Source: UBA11740 sp035635855
GTDB taxonomy: Bacteria > Acidobacteriota > Blastocatellia > Pyrinomonadales > Pyrinomonadaceae
Direction of reading: 5' to 3'
Length of the DNA stretch: 64,000 nucleotides
Assembly (NCBI GenBank): GCA_035635855.1
Contig: DASQAF010000028.1
Location: 186,001 to 250,000 of the forward strand
Positions 15,956 to 24,593 of the stretch are shown here, piece after piece; within the stretch, counting starts at the first letter, position 1; every line of letters starts with the position of its first letter. A program made the translations under genes and the position numbers. Below the pieces are notes generated by a model. The model was not told where the DNA came from. It worked only from the letters and a program-made list of their open reading frames with translations, and made no database searches.

Positions 15956-17641
15956 TTAGTGATCATGACCGACGAGCAAGAGCCGCTGGCGCTCCGGATT
16001 GCGAATCAGATTGAGGCTCAAACCTCCATGGCCATAGGTTTCGACTTCCACAAGGATCTTCAGTCCCGGATCATTTCTCACCAGGCCGGCATATTCACGT
16101 TCCCATATGACGGCCACTGCCTGGGGATCAGTTCCCAGAGCCGCGAGCAGTTTCTGGTCGTCGAGCTTCGTATCATTGAGGTCACCAGTGATGCGTTCGA
16201 CCAGGTGAGGCGAAGAAAGATTGAATGCCAGGGAGTTTGCCCACTCATCCGCGGCGCGTGATATGTAGACAACGCGACCTGCCGGTATGCGGGCGGCAAG
16301 TTGCGGCATCGGTTGGTAGCGCAGAAAAGCCGGCAATAGGATCAATTGCATGCTCATCATCGTCGCCCAGATTGCCGCTGCCAGTATCAAGGATGCTTGC
16401 CAGGTCTTTCGTCGCCTGACCCAGATAAAAACCAATAAGAGTCCAACTAACGCCACTACCGGCGGTAAGAAGCGCAAAGAGCTCTGGACCGACAGGAGTA
16501 CGGCGGCTCGCAGCGTTAGCAATGCGATTGCAAGTAACATCACGCCACAAATGACAAGAAAGCCGGCTGCAATGCGCCGGGAAAATTTCGGCAATCTCTC
16601 GGCGTTTGCGATTAGCGGCCCGATAATCATGGCTGCCGCGGGCATCGCCGGCAGAAGATAATAATCGCGTTTGAAACTGGCAAGCGAAAACAGGACGACT
16701 GTGTACACCAGCCAAAGATAAAGAATGCGTGTGACACCTCTCGAGGTTCGTTCCCTCTCCGCCCGCCGCCAATCAAACCAAGCCGCCGGAATTGCCAGCA
16801 AGGACCACGGCGCAAAATCACTGAAGAAGGCCGCTAACTCATACCAAAAAGGCCGGCTCCCGCTTTCGTAGATTTGGCCCGTGAAGCGCTGAAGATTTTC
16901 TCCTAGAAAGAAGAATCGCAGCGGCCCGAGGCCGACACGCGCATAGACGAGAAAGAAATACGGCGCTGCAATAGCCAGGAAAACACCGAGGCCGGGCAAT
17001 ATCCGAAGTCGTTTGAAGCTCGCGCGATCCCGGCGGACTATCAGCTCCAAACCGATCGGAATCGCCACCAGCGCCAACGCCACCGGCCCTTTCGTCAGCA
17101 CACCCAGCGCGAGCGCCACATATCCTACAAAGACCAGCTTTCGCGATCGAGGTGTCTGTTCCGTCAACGCTGCGATGAAGCAGGCGAACGCTGCCGTCAC
17201 GCAAAGTGTCAGCAGCATGTCGCTCATGGCCAGGCGCGCGAAACTAACAAATAGATAGCTGGATGCGAGCGTCGCGACGGAAATCAGACCGGCTCGATTC
17301 CCATAGCGCCACGTCCCCAACAGGTAAACGATCGCGAGCACCCCAATCGCGGCCAGCACCGATGGAAGTCTGGCCGCGCCGTAACTTGCGCCGAATAACT
17401 TGTATGACGCCCCAATCAACCAGTAAGTGAGCGGAGGCTTGTTGAGTTGCAACTCGTCGGGAGCATGCGGCGTCAACCACTCGTGGTGCTCGACCATCGA
17501 ACGCGCCCCCAGCGCAAAATAGCTTTCCGCGCGCACGAATTCCTTGTAAGCCCAGATGTCACTAAGAAAGAATGTCGCCGCGAATGCGATCAGAATGAAA
17601 AAGGCGCGATGTTTCTTAATTGCCGTCATGAAAGCATTCAA
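15956..17641 (-). CDS. GT39/ArnT-like integral membrane glycosyltransferase
   Basis: 561 residues with many transmembrane helices, the first at residues 12-30 (AFFILIAFAATFFLSDIWAY). The first periplasmic loop has the acidic site of the PMT/ArnT family in FVRAESYFALGARSM, followed by EWLTPHAPDELQLNKPPLTY, in which the NKPPLTYWL block is characteristic. Such enzymes move a sugar from a polyprenyl-phosphate donor to lipid A or proteins outside the membrane. The C-terminal 100 residues are a soluble domain. The acceptor cannot be told from sequence. A palindrome (17721-17865) lies upstream, and a sugar-nucleotide gene pair is divergent. Confidence 0.88.
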   Translation of the reverse strand: MNAFMTAIKKHRAFFILIAFAATFFLSDIWAYKEFVRAESYFALGARSMVEHHEWLTPHAPDELQLNKPPLTYWLIGASYKLFGASYGAARLPSVLAAIGVLAIVYLLGTWRYGNRAGLISVATLASSYLFVSFARLAMSDMLLTLCVTAAFACFIAALTEQTPRSRKLVFVGYVALALGVLTKGPVALALVAIPIGLELIVRRDRASFKRLRILPGLGVFLAIAAPYFFLVYARVGLGPLRFFFLGENLQRFTGQIYESGSRPFWYELAAFFSDFAPWSLLAIPAAWFDWRRAERERTSRGVTRILYLWLVYTVVLFSLASFKRDYYLLPAMPAAAMIIGPLIANAERLPKFSRRIAAGFLVICGVMLLAIALLTLRAAVLLSVQSSLRFLPPVVALVGLLLVFIWVRRRKTWQASLILAAAIWATMMSMQLILLPAFLRYQPMPQLAARIPAGRVVYISRAADEWANSLAFNLSSPHLVERITGDLNDTKLDDQKLLAALGTDPQAVAVIWEREYAGLVRNDPGLKILVEVETYGHGGLSLNLIRNPERQRLLLVGHDH

Positions 17642-17720
17642 ACTTCGGTGACCCTCCCGCTTCGTTAACGTAGTCTCTTTGGCAATGTCGGATCAGTCAA
17701 GGTAGCCAACCAAAAGCCTT

Positions 17721-17865
17721 CTCATTAGCACCTCGCTTCAGCGGGGTGTGGGAGTAAAACGCATGATCTCGCAGGCGTTTCAACGGCTTGCAAACCATTG
17801 AAATGGTTATCCAGCTGGTTCCGCATCCCTTCGTAGTCACCTCGCTGAAGCGAGGTGCTAATGAG
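17721..17865. repeat. Long inverted repeat with 28-bp arms (CTCATTAGCACCTCGCTTCA)
   Basis: Arms at 17721-17748 and 17838-17865 match as reverse complements with one mismatch, with an internal segment of 89 bp. The layout resembles a small non-autonomous element or a very long hairpin. It occupies most of the 17642-17981 region, which has no gene I can support. Confidence 0.8.
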
Positions 17866-17981
17866 ACTGCGCGTTCACACTGCATGGTTCGCCTCAAATT
17901 GAAAACCATCGCACGCGAGTGTTAGACTCGCCACTTGAAATTCAACCTCTTAATCTTTCTGACTTACCGAACCAACTAATC

Positions 17982-19022
17982 ATGCAGGCACTGATTCTGG
18001 CTGGAGGAAAAGGCACACGGCTGCGTCCATTAACGGTTTATACTCCCAAGCCAATCGTGCCGATCTGTAACCGGCCGTTCTTGCTTTACCAGATCGATAC
18101 GCTGCGCCGCGCCGGAGTGACTGACATAACGCTTTCGCTTTCTTATCAGCCCGAGAAGATCGAACAGCAACTTGGCGACGGTTCCAATTTTGGCGTCAAG
18201 CTAAAGTACACGGTCGAGCCACAGCCGATGGGCACCGCGGGCGCCTACAAGTTCGCCGAAGATCTGATTCGCGAGCCGACGGTGGTTTTCAACGGCGACA
18301 TTCTTACCGACCTCGATCTGAAAACCGTCATTCGTCAGCATAAAGAGCGCAACGCCGTGGCCACCATAGTGCTGACGCCGGTCGAGGACCCCAGTGCTTA
18401 TGGAGTCGTTGAGACCGAAGGTGACGGGCGCGTGCGGCGGTTTCTGGAAAAACCGAAGCCTGACGAGAGCACTTGCAAGAACATCAACGCCGGAACCTAT
18501 GTGCTCGAGCCGCAGGTGCTCGATTTGATTCCGCGCGGTGAGAATCATTCGTTTGAATATGGTCTGTTTCCCCGGCTGCTGGAAAATGGTGAAGCATTCT
18601 TTGCTCACATCCCGCAGAGGACTTATTGGATGGACATCGGCACGCCGTCCCGGTATTTACAGGCGCATCACGACCTGCTCGCCAATCGCGTTTCGCGAAT
18701 TCATATCAAGGACCGGCGCGGCAAGTTCGACGCAGCGACGCATTCGACGATCGACGAGCTGTCAATAATCGCGGACGAATGCACAATCAAACCGGGCGTC
18801 GAAATAGTCAACTCGGTTTTGGGGCGTGGTTGTTATATTGAGGAGCGCGCGCGGATTGAGAACTCCGTGATCTGGAGTCACACGCGCGTCGGCACCGCGG
18901 CCCAGGTCCAGGACGCAATTGTTGGTCGCGGCAGTCACATTGGCCGGGCGACGCTGGTCGGGCCGGGAGCGGTACTTGGCGACAAAACGTCGCTGACGGA
19001 TTACACCAGGACCTGCGCCTAG
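17982..19022 (+). CDS. NDP-sugar pyrophosphorylase (probable mannose-1-phosphate guanylyltransferase)
   Basis: A nucleotidyltransferase making an activated sugar. It opens MQALILAGGKGTRLRPLT, with the G-x-G-T-R-L-R-P signature and KPIVPICNRPFL following. The GNGD-like metal site is VVFNGDILTDLD, and the substrate block is FLEKPKP. The C-terminal third shows hexapeptide left-handed helix repeats (ENSVIWSHTRVGTAAQVQDA). I start it at ATG 17982; an upstream GTG at 17919 would add 21 non-family residues. The next gene is a phosphomannomutase, so GDP-mannose is the best guess for product. Glucose-1-phosphate thymidylyl- or uridylyltransferase is the alternative. Confidence 0.88.
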   Translation: MQALILAGGKGTRLRPLTVYTPKPIVPICNRPFLLYQIDTLRRAGVTDITLSLSYQPEKIEQQLGDGSNFGVKLKYTVEPQPMGTAGAYKFAEDLIREPTVVFNGDILTDLDLKTVIRQHKERNAVATIVLTPVEDPSAYGVVETEGDGRVRRFLEKPKPDESTCKNINAGTYVLEPQVLDLIPRGENHSFEYGLFPRLLENGEAFFAHIPQRTYWMDIGTPSRYLQAHHDLLANRVSRIHIKDRRGKFDAATHSTIDELSIIADECTIKPGVEIVNSVLGRGCYIEERARIENSVIWSHTRVGTAAQVQDAIVGRGSHIGRATLVGPGAVLGDKTSLTDYTRTCA

Positions 19023-19235
19023 CTGGATCCTGAAAACTGTCGCTCTCTGGTAACGACTCGTCAACGATCCACGAAATCACACGAAATAGGCCGGATTGAA
19101 CGTCTTCTTCGTGCTCGGTTCGTGTGGGTTCGTGGATTTCATTGATTTTTCAGCAGCCTTGCTGGAGGCACTAGGACGTCGCCCGCTTCCGTCACGCGCA
19201 AGATGCGCGTGCCACTCAAAGAAAGGACCAAGATC

Positions 19236-20597
19236 GTGAACTGGGATAGTTTTCGCGCGTACGATATTAGGGGCGTTTACCCGACTGATCTGGACGAAGA
19301 GGCATTCTACCGAATCGCCAAAGCGTACACCTACCTGTTTCATCCGAAGACGATGGTCGTCGGAATGGACGCGCGCGCGTCGGGCCCGGCATTAAAGAAA
19401 TCTCTCACGGCCGGCTTTGTTGATGCCGGAGTTAACGTCATCGATATCGGCGGAATCACGACGGACATGATTTACTACGCCGTCGGATCGTCGGACGAGT
19501 ATTCCGGAGGCATCGTCGTATCGGCCTCGCATAATCCAAAAGAATACAACGGCGCAAAAATGGTCCGCGAAAAGGCGGCAGCGATTTCTTCCGACAACGG
19601 GCTCTTTGAGATTCGCGACATCATCAAAGCCGGCAAAGACCTAAGCGTAACGTCAGAAACAAAAGGGACCGTAACAGAGAAGAACGTGCTCAACGGCTAC
19701 GTCGAGCACGTGCTCAGCTTCATCGATCGCGATCTCATCAAGCCATTTCGAGTCATCGCCAACGCAAACTTTGGATATGTCGGCGGCGGCGTTCAAATCA
19801 TCGCCGACAAATTGGGCCTAAACCTAACCACCCTTAATTTCACACCTGATGGGACCTTTCCCAAAGGCACGCCGGATCCTATGCAACCCGCGAATCGCGC
19901 CGAAACCGAAAGCATGATGCGTCAGGGCGGTTTCGACCTGGCCGCAATTTGGGACGCCGATGCCGACCGCTGCACGTTTCTCGATGAAAAGGGCGAGTTC
20001 ATTTCCGGGGCTTACGTTACTGCTCTGCTGGCCGACGTGCTGTTGACCAAGCACGGCGGAAACAACAAGATCATCTTCGATCCGCGCGTGATTTGGCCCA
20101 CCATGAAGGTTTGCGAACAACACGGCGCCGAAGCGATCATCTCCAAGAGCGGGCACGCCTTTATTAAGGATCGGATGCGAAAGGAAAACGCCATCTTCGC
20201 CGGCGAGATGAGCGCGCACTACTACTTTCGCGAAAACTTTTATGCCGACAACGGAGTGATTCCCTTCCTGCTGGTCCTGGAACATCTCTCTCGCACCGGC
20301 CAATCATTTTCTCAACTCATGCGGCCTTACATGGAAGGTCACTACATGTCCGGTGAATTGAACTATCGGGTCGAGGACATTAAAAAAGTTATCAGTGAAG
20401 TAAAGGCTCGATTCAGCAGCAGAGGCACGGAAGACTTCACCGACGGCTACTCACTGGAAGCTGAGGATTGGCGCTTCAATATTCGCCCTTCGAATACAGA
20501 ACCTCTGCTGCGCTTGAATCTCGAAGCCCACAAGCCAGGGCTAATCGAGAAACTGCAGGCCGAGATCGAGTCGATCATCGGATCGAAACCTCACTAA
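19236..20597 (+). CDS. Phosphomannomutase / phosphoglucomutase
   Basis: An alpha-D-phosphohexomutase that interconverts hexose 6- and 1-phosphate. The phosphoserine loop GIVVSASHNPKEYNGAKM, metal loop DADADRCTFLD, sugar-specificity region FAGEMSAHYYF and C-terminal phosphate loop RPSNTEPLLRLNLEA are all present. The GEMSAH form of the sugar loop is the one seen in PMM/PGM enzymes. I take GTG at 19236 (VNWDSFRAYDIRG) because AAAGGA lies 8-9 nt upstream; ATG at 19203 would add 11 residues. It supplies the substrate for the pyrophosphorylase upstream, in the same direction. Confidence 0.93.
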   Translation: MNWDSFRAYDIRGVYPTDLDEEAFYRIAKAYTYLFHPKTMVVGMDARASGPALKKSLTAGFVDAGVNVIDIGGITTDMIYYAVGSSDEYSGGIVVSASHNPKEYNGAKMVREKAAAISSDNGLFEIRDIIKAGKDLSVTSETKGTVTEKNVLNGYVEHVLSFIDRDLIKPFRVIANANFGYVGGGVQIIADKLGLNLTTLNFTPDGTFPKGTPDPMQPANRAETESMMRQGGFDLAAIWDADADRCTFLDEKGEFISGAYVTALLADVLLTKHGGNNKIIFDPRVIWPTMKVCEQHGAEAIISKSGHAFIKDRMRKENAIFAGEMSAHYYFRENFYADNGVIPFLLVLEHLSRTGQSFSQLMRPYMEGHYMSGELNYRVEDIKKVISEVKARFSSRGTEDFTDGYSLEAEDWRFNIRPSNTEPLLRLNLEAHKPGLIEKLQAEIESIIGSKPH

Positions 20598-20598
20598 G

Positions 20599-20704
20599 TT
20601 TTGGAGTGCGGTGGCAAGCGCAGCGCGACACCGCTTTCGATTGCCGTCCCAACGTTGAACCCAAAGCGCCGTCGCCGCTTCGCTTGCCGGCGCACTCCAA
20701 ACCC
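20599..20704. repeat. Imperfect palindrome, TTTGGAGTGCG family
   Basis: Left arm 20599-20639 and right arm 20662-20704 pair as TTTGGAGTGCG...GGCAAGCG with CGCTTGCC...CGCACTCCAAA. It lies directly after the mutase stop codon, in the gap before the DUF3309 gene. Confidence 0.75.
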
Positions 20705-20814
20705 TTCCCTCTTTTTCCGCGGCACAATGGTTGCTCGCAGACTCAAGCCGAAATCGAACGAACTCTCTTAGTTAGGGCTGTAGCGTCTTGATAGCCGGAA
20801 GGAGGGACTGAAGT

Positions 20815-20967
20815 ATGGGGTTAATCCTACTAATAGTTCTGATCATTTTGCTGCTGGGTGCGGTGCCGGCGTGGCCATATAGCCGGAATTGGGGCTACGG
20901 TCCAAGCGGCGGACTCGGCCTGCTCGTAGTAATCGTGCTGATCCTTTTGCTGCTCAGAGTGTTCTAA
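20815..20967 (+). CDS. DUF3309 family miniprotein
   Basis: A 50-residue protein with two hydrophobic stretches: MGLILLIVLIILLLGAVPAW, then a short polar loop with the signature YSRNWGYGPSGGLG, then LVVIVLILLLLRVF. This is the standard DUF3309 layout. GGAGGG lies 8-10 nt before the ATG. It probably forms a helical hairpin in the membrane. Function is unknown; such genes are widespread in soil bacteria and are often annotated near stress genes, which nothing here confirms. Confidence 0.85.
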   Translation: MGLILLIVLIILLLGAVPAWPYSRNWGYGPSGGLGLLVVIVLILLLLRVF

Positions 20968-21117
20968 GCTGGGACGCCTTCTCCGGCGCGTAGACTTCAA
21001 ATCGGTCAGACGTGATTGCACTCGCCGGGTCGTCGCCGTCCCGTGTCAGAAGCCCGACCGTTAGGGAGGGCCAGCTTCGGTTGACTCCCCCGCCCGAGGA
21101 ACTACAAACTCTCCCAC

Positions 21118-22050
21118 ATGCCTGAGCTTCCGGAAGTCGAGCACGTCGTGCGCGCGCTTCGTCGCGCTATCGTCGGTCGCCGAATTGTCGCCAGTGAGAT
21201 CAGGCTGCCAAAGCTAATCTTTCCTACGCCGCCTTCCCTATTCAAACGAAAGCTGAAAGGTTCGACAATTACCGGCGTATCGCGCCGGGGGAAGTTCATT
21301 CTGATCGAGCTTGACAGCAACGCAGCGCTCCCTCACCGCCCCCACCCCAGCCGGGCTGCCCGTCTGGGGACCCCGGGTCGGACCACCGCCCCGAGGCGCG
21401 GGCAGCCGGTTCATCAGGGTCTCGTTCTAGTTGTGCATCTGCGCATGACTGGCAAGTTCCTTTCCTTGTCTGCCGACGACGAATTGCCAAAGCATGCTCA
21501 TGCGATTTTCTATCTCGACAATGAACGGCGTCTGGTCTTTGCTGATCAACGTCAGTTCGGCGTGATGAGGTTGATTGCTCGATCGCGCGTGGGCAACACG
21601 AAAGGGATCAGTGAGCTGGCGCCCGAGCCATTCTCAGATGACTTCAGTTTGGTTTATTTGAAAGGGACTCTGGCCCGCTCGCGCCGTAGTTTGAAAACGT
21701 TGCTGCTGGATCAGACTAGGGTGCTCGGCCTCGGAAACATCTATGCGGCAGAAGCTTTATTTCGCGCGGGCATCAATCCATTCAAAAGCGCGGCCACGCT
21801 TTCAGCTCCACGGGTCGCACGTCTGCATCAGGCAATTCTCGACGTTTTGAACGACGCCATCGCGGACAGCTCAACCTCTCGCGTAAATCTGGAAGAGAAG
21901 AACGGCTTTTCTTACGGTGAAGCCTTTGAAAGGTTCTGGCAGGTTTATGAACTGGAAGGCGAACCATGCGTCAAATGCGGCGCGCGTATCCGGCGCATCG
22001 TGCATGGTGGGAGATCGACTTACTGGTGCCCGCGTTGTCAGCGAAGGTGA
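21118..22050 (+). CDS. mutM: Formamidopyrimidine-DNA glycosylase with an in-frame palindromic insert
   Basis: Removes oxidised purines such as 8-oxoguanine and nicks the site. The N-terminal catalytic proline and glutamate are in MPELPEVEHVVRALRRAIVG, the helix-two-turn-helix is around GNIYAAEALFRAGINP, and the zinc finger CVKCGARIRR...WCPRCQ closes the protein. At 310 residues it is about 35 longer than usual. The extra part is residues 68-101, between FILIELDS and LVLVVHLRMTG, which are normally almost adjacent. That DNA (21319-21420) is very GC-rich and Pro/Arg/His-coding, and contains an inverted repeat. The core sites are intact, so the enzyme may still work. Confidence 0.95.
   Translation: MPELPEVEHVVRALRRAIVGRRIVASEIRLPKLIFPTPPSLFKRKLKGSTITGVSRRGKFILIELDSNAALPHRPHPSRAARLGTPGRTTAPRRGQPVHQGLVLVVHLRMTGKFLSLSADDELPKHAHAIFYLDNERRLVFADQRQFGVMRLIARSRVGNTKGISELAPEPFSDDFSLVYLKGTLARSRRSLKTLLLDQTRVLGLGNIYAAEALFRAGINPFKSAATLSAPRVARLHQAILDVLNDAIADSSTSRVNLEEKNGFSYGEAFERFWQVYELEGEPCVKCGARIRRIVHGGRSTYWCPRCQRR
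21319..21420 (+). repeat. GC-rich palindromic insert inside mutM
   Basis: GGCTGCCCG at 21354-21362 is exactly reverse-complemented at 21399-21407, with a nested palindrome GGGGACCCC at 21366-21374. Its composition is far richer in GC than the surrounding coding sequence. It is in frame (102 bp) and adds about 34 residues between two conserved beta-strands of MutM. Confidence 0.75.
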
Positions 22051-22315
22051 GCGTTCCCGGCCCCAGAAACTCGAGGTTACGGAATAGCGGAAGTGCCGAG
22101 ATATCCTTCTTACGATCCGGTCCGACAATCTTCTTATCGAATTTTACCGACACTCCGATGGCCGGCCGGTCACCAATATTGCGCAGCGAGATGAAGAGGA
22201 GGCCATGGTCAAACAGAAACTCGACAATGACTTCTGGCCTGCCCGCACTGTCTCCGATAATAGAAGTCGACGACAACTGCTCAACCGGCTGAGCCTTTTG
22301 TTTGGTCATTGTCAT
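21971..22315 (-). CDS. Small protein with a probably truncated 3' end, running antisense into mutM
   Basis: 114 residues. The central part (PEVIVEFLFDHGLLFISLRN and GDRPAIGVSVKFDKKIVG, then ISALPLFRNLEFLGPG) reads as a compact beta-rich domain and looks coding. From about residue 86 onward the sequence is the complement of the mutM 3' end, and composition and pattern change (SISHHARCAGYARRI). The reading frame therefore appears to have lost its natural C-terminus and to continue in mutM antisense for 80 bp. It lies 41 bp downstream of DPP-IV in the same direction. I do not know a function; I recall similar sequences in acidobacteria but cannot verify them. Confidence 0.5.
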   Translation of the reverse strand: MTMTKQKAQPVEQLSSTSIIGDSAGRPEVIVEFLFDHGLLFISLRNIGDRPAIGVSVKFDKKIVGPDRKKDISALPLFRNLEFLGPGTLTFADNAGTSKSISHHARCAGYARRI

Positions 22316-22356
22316 AACTGTGGAAAGACCACGCCTCGACGACTCAAAAGTCTGTG

Positions 22357-24564
22357 CTACAAATTACCCACGATAAAGTCCGTCATCATCTGTCGCATGT
22401 GCTTGACCAGCACAGGGTCAGTCACGCCGTGGCGTGACTTGGGATAGATCATCAACTGCACTTGCTTGCCCGCCTTCTGCAATTCATAAAGGAACTGGAC
22501 TGTGTTGGCCATGTGCACGTTGTCGTCGATCGCGCCATGAATCAAAAGCAGCTTGCCGTGCAGGTCTTTAGCAAAATGCACTGGAGAGCTTTTCCGGTAA
22601 CCTTCCGGATTGTTCTGTGGCGTGTCCATGTAGCGCTCGGTATAGATCGTGTCGTAATTCCGCCAGTCCGAAACCGTGCCGCCGGCGATACCAATCTTGA
22701 ACGTCTGGCTGTGCGTCAAGGCGTAGCTCGTCATATAGCCACCGTAGCTCCAACCCCAGAGACCTATGCGCGAACCGTCCACGTAAGGCTGAGTTTTCAG
22801 CCACGCAAAGCCATCCTCCAGATCGCGCAACTCTAGTTCGCCGAAGTTCTTGTAAACGGGCCAGGCTGACTGAACACCCTTGTTGCTGGCCGTGCGGTTG
22901 TCACACATCCAGATGATATAGCCTTTCTGCGCCAGCATCTGATGCCACATGTAAGTTGAGCCGCCCCACGCGTTGCGCACCTGTGGCGCCTGCGGCCCGC
23001 TGTAGGTATACGACATGACCGGATATTTCTTTGAAGGATCGAAATCCGGCGGCTTGATCATCATTGCTTCCATGGTAAAGCCGTCGCGCGTTTTCACATT
23101 TACGAATTCAACCTTGCCCAGCTTGTACTGCTTCAAAGCGTCCACCTTGTTTTCGTCAATCACGCGCACAAGTTTTCCGGCTGAGTCAAAAACGCGAACC
23201 TGTTGCGGCGTGTTGACGTCATTCCAAAAATCAACGAAGTGCGAAGCACCTGAATTAAATGAAGCGCGATGACTTCCTTCTGCCGAAGTCACTCGCGTCA
23301 TGCCGCTTCCGTCCAGCTTGATCGCATATTCGTGATTGGCGATGTAGCTGTGCTCGGTGCCGCTAAAGTAAATAGTTCCCTTCCCTTCATCGACTTCGTC
23401 CAGCGAACGCACATCCCAATCGCCATTGGTAACTTGTTTGATGAGCTTGCCGTCTGCCGCGTAATGATAGAGATGCCGCCAGCCGCTGCGATCGCTGAGC
23501 CATAGGAACGTTCCATCGCCCAGCCAACGCATACCGTCATCTATAGCTTCAACCCACGCTTTGGTCTGTTCGCGAAACATCGTGGTGAACTTTCCGTCGT
23601 CAGGGTTGGCGGAATTCAGATCCAGAAAACTCTGGATGCGGTTCTGCGCCTGATACCAAACCTTCTTGCCGTCAGGCATCCAACCAACGCGCACAATGAG
23701 TAGATCGTCAGGCTGATACTTGTAAGTATCGACCCAGCGAATATCGCCACCGGCCGCACCCGCCACGCCGAGCTTTACGGTCGGGTTCGGATCGCCGGCT
23801 TTGGGATACGGTGTGACCTCGACATTCTGATCCAAAGGAATGTGGTCGACTACGGTGAACTCCGGCACCGGGTGCTCATCGATGCGCAGGAAGGCGATGC
23901 GCGTCGAGTCCGGGCTCCACCAGTAAGCGCCAAAATTTCCGCGGCCATAGACTTCTTCCTGGTAAACCCAATCCAGACGGCCGTTCAGGACTTTCGGGTT
24001 GCCGTCGCGCGTCAGCGCGCGCTCTCGCTGCGTCGCGATGTCCTCGACAAAGAGATTGTTGCTGCGAACAAAACTGATCATCTTGCCGTCGGGGCTAAAG
24101 CTTTCGCCGACTTCCTCTTCCGGATTGTTCGTTAACCGCACGGCGCGATCGCTCCCAAGTTCGTAAAAGAAGAGATCGTTTGATTGATTGATGAGGACGG
24201 CGGTCTCTTCCGGATTCATTTGATAGGCAGTTTGATTCGCCAGGCGTTTTGCCGTCTCCTTGCTGATGCCGGAGAGAGCATCGAACGCTGCTTCCATTCT
24301 CGCGGCGTTATAAAGCGGCTCTGACTTGCCGGTGATCGCGTTGACCTTGAGCAAACGCGGCGATGCCGTTCGGTCTTTGCTAACGACGATGTAATGTACG
24401 CCGTCTTTCAGCCAGCGCGGGTTAGCGGGCGTGCCGCTGAAGTTAACCCGCTTTGCCGGATCGAAAATGTCGTCGATGGTGAGCTGCTTTTCCTGGGCCA
24501 CGACGGCGGCAGCCTGGAACAGAGTGAACACGAGCACTAATAATGCGTAAGAACGTTTGCGCAC
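22357..24564 (-). CDS. S9B dipeptidyl-peptidase IV, exported
   Basis: A serine exopeptidase that removes X-Pro or X-Ala dipeptides. A signal peptide (SYALLVLVFTLFQAAAVVAQ) leads a beta-propeller (DPPIV_N) and an alpha/beta hydrolase domain. The nucleophile is in GWSYGGYMTSYAL (near residue 605), Asp in GAIDDNVHMANT (near 678) and His in KSRHGVTD (near 711). The family's Glu motif, which holds the substrate N-terminus, is in the propeller (LDWVYQEEVYGRGNF). 735 residues is typical. It follows the POT transporter by 29 bp, so released dipeptides could be taken up by the gene product upstream. Confidence 0.95.
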   Translation of the reverse strand: MRKRSYALLVLVFTLFQAAAVVAQEKQLTIDDIFDPAKRVNFSGTPANPRWLKDGVHYIVVSKDRTASPRLLKVNAITGKSEPLYNAARMEAAFDALSGISKETAKRLANQTAYQMNPEETAVLINQSNDLFFYELGSDRAVRLTNNPEEEVGESFSPDGKMISFVRSNNLFVEDIATQRERALTRDGNPKVLNGRLDWVYQEEVYGRGNFGAYWWSPDSTRIAFLRIDEHPVPEFTVVDHIPLDQNVEVTPYPKAGDPNPTVKLGVAGAAGGDIRWVDTYKYQPDDLLIVRVGWMPDGKKVWYQAQNRIQSFLDLNSANPDDGKFTTMFREQTKAWVEAIDDGMRWLGDGTFLWLSDRSGWRHLYHYAADGKLIKQVTNGDWDVRSLDEVDEGKGTIYFSGTEHSYIANHEYAIKLDGSGMTRVTSAEGSHRASFNSGASHFVDFWNDVNTPQQVRVFDSAGKLVRVIDENKVDALKQYKLGKVEFVNVKTRDGFTMEAMMIKPPDFDPSKKYPVMSYTYSGPQAPQVRNAWGGSTYMWHQMLAQKGYIIWMCDNRTASNKGVQSAWPVYKNFGELELRDLEDGFAWLKTQPYVDGSRIGLWGWSYGGYMTSYALTHSQTFKIGIAGGTVSDWRNYDTIYTERYMDTPQNNPEGYRKSSPVHFAKDLHGKLLLIHGAIDDNVHMANTVQFLYELQKAGKQVQLMIYPKSRHGVTDPVLVKHMRQMMTDFIVGNL

Positions 24565-24593
24565 AAATAATCTCCTCTAAATTAGAGTCAGTT

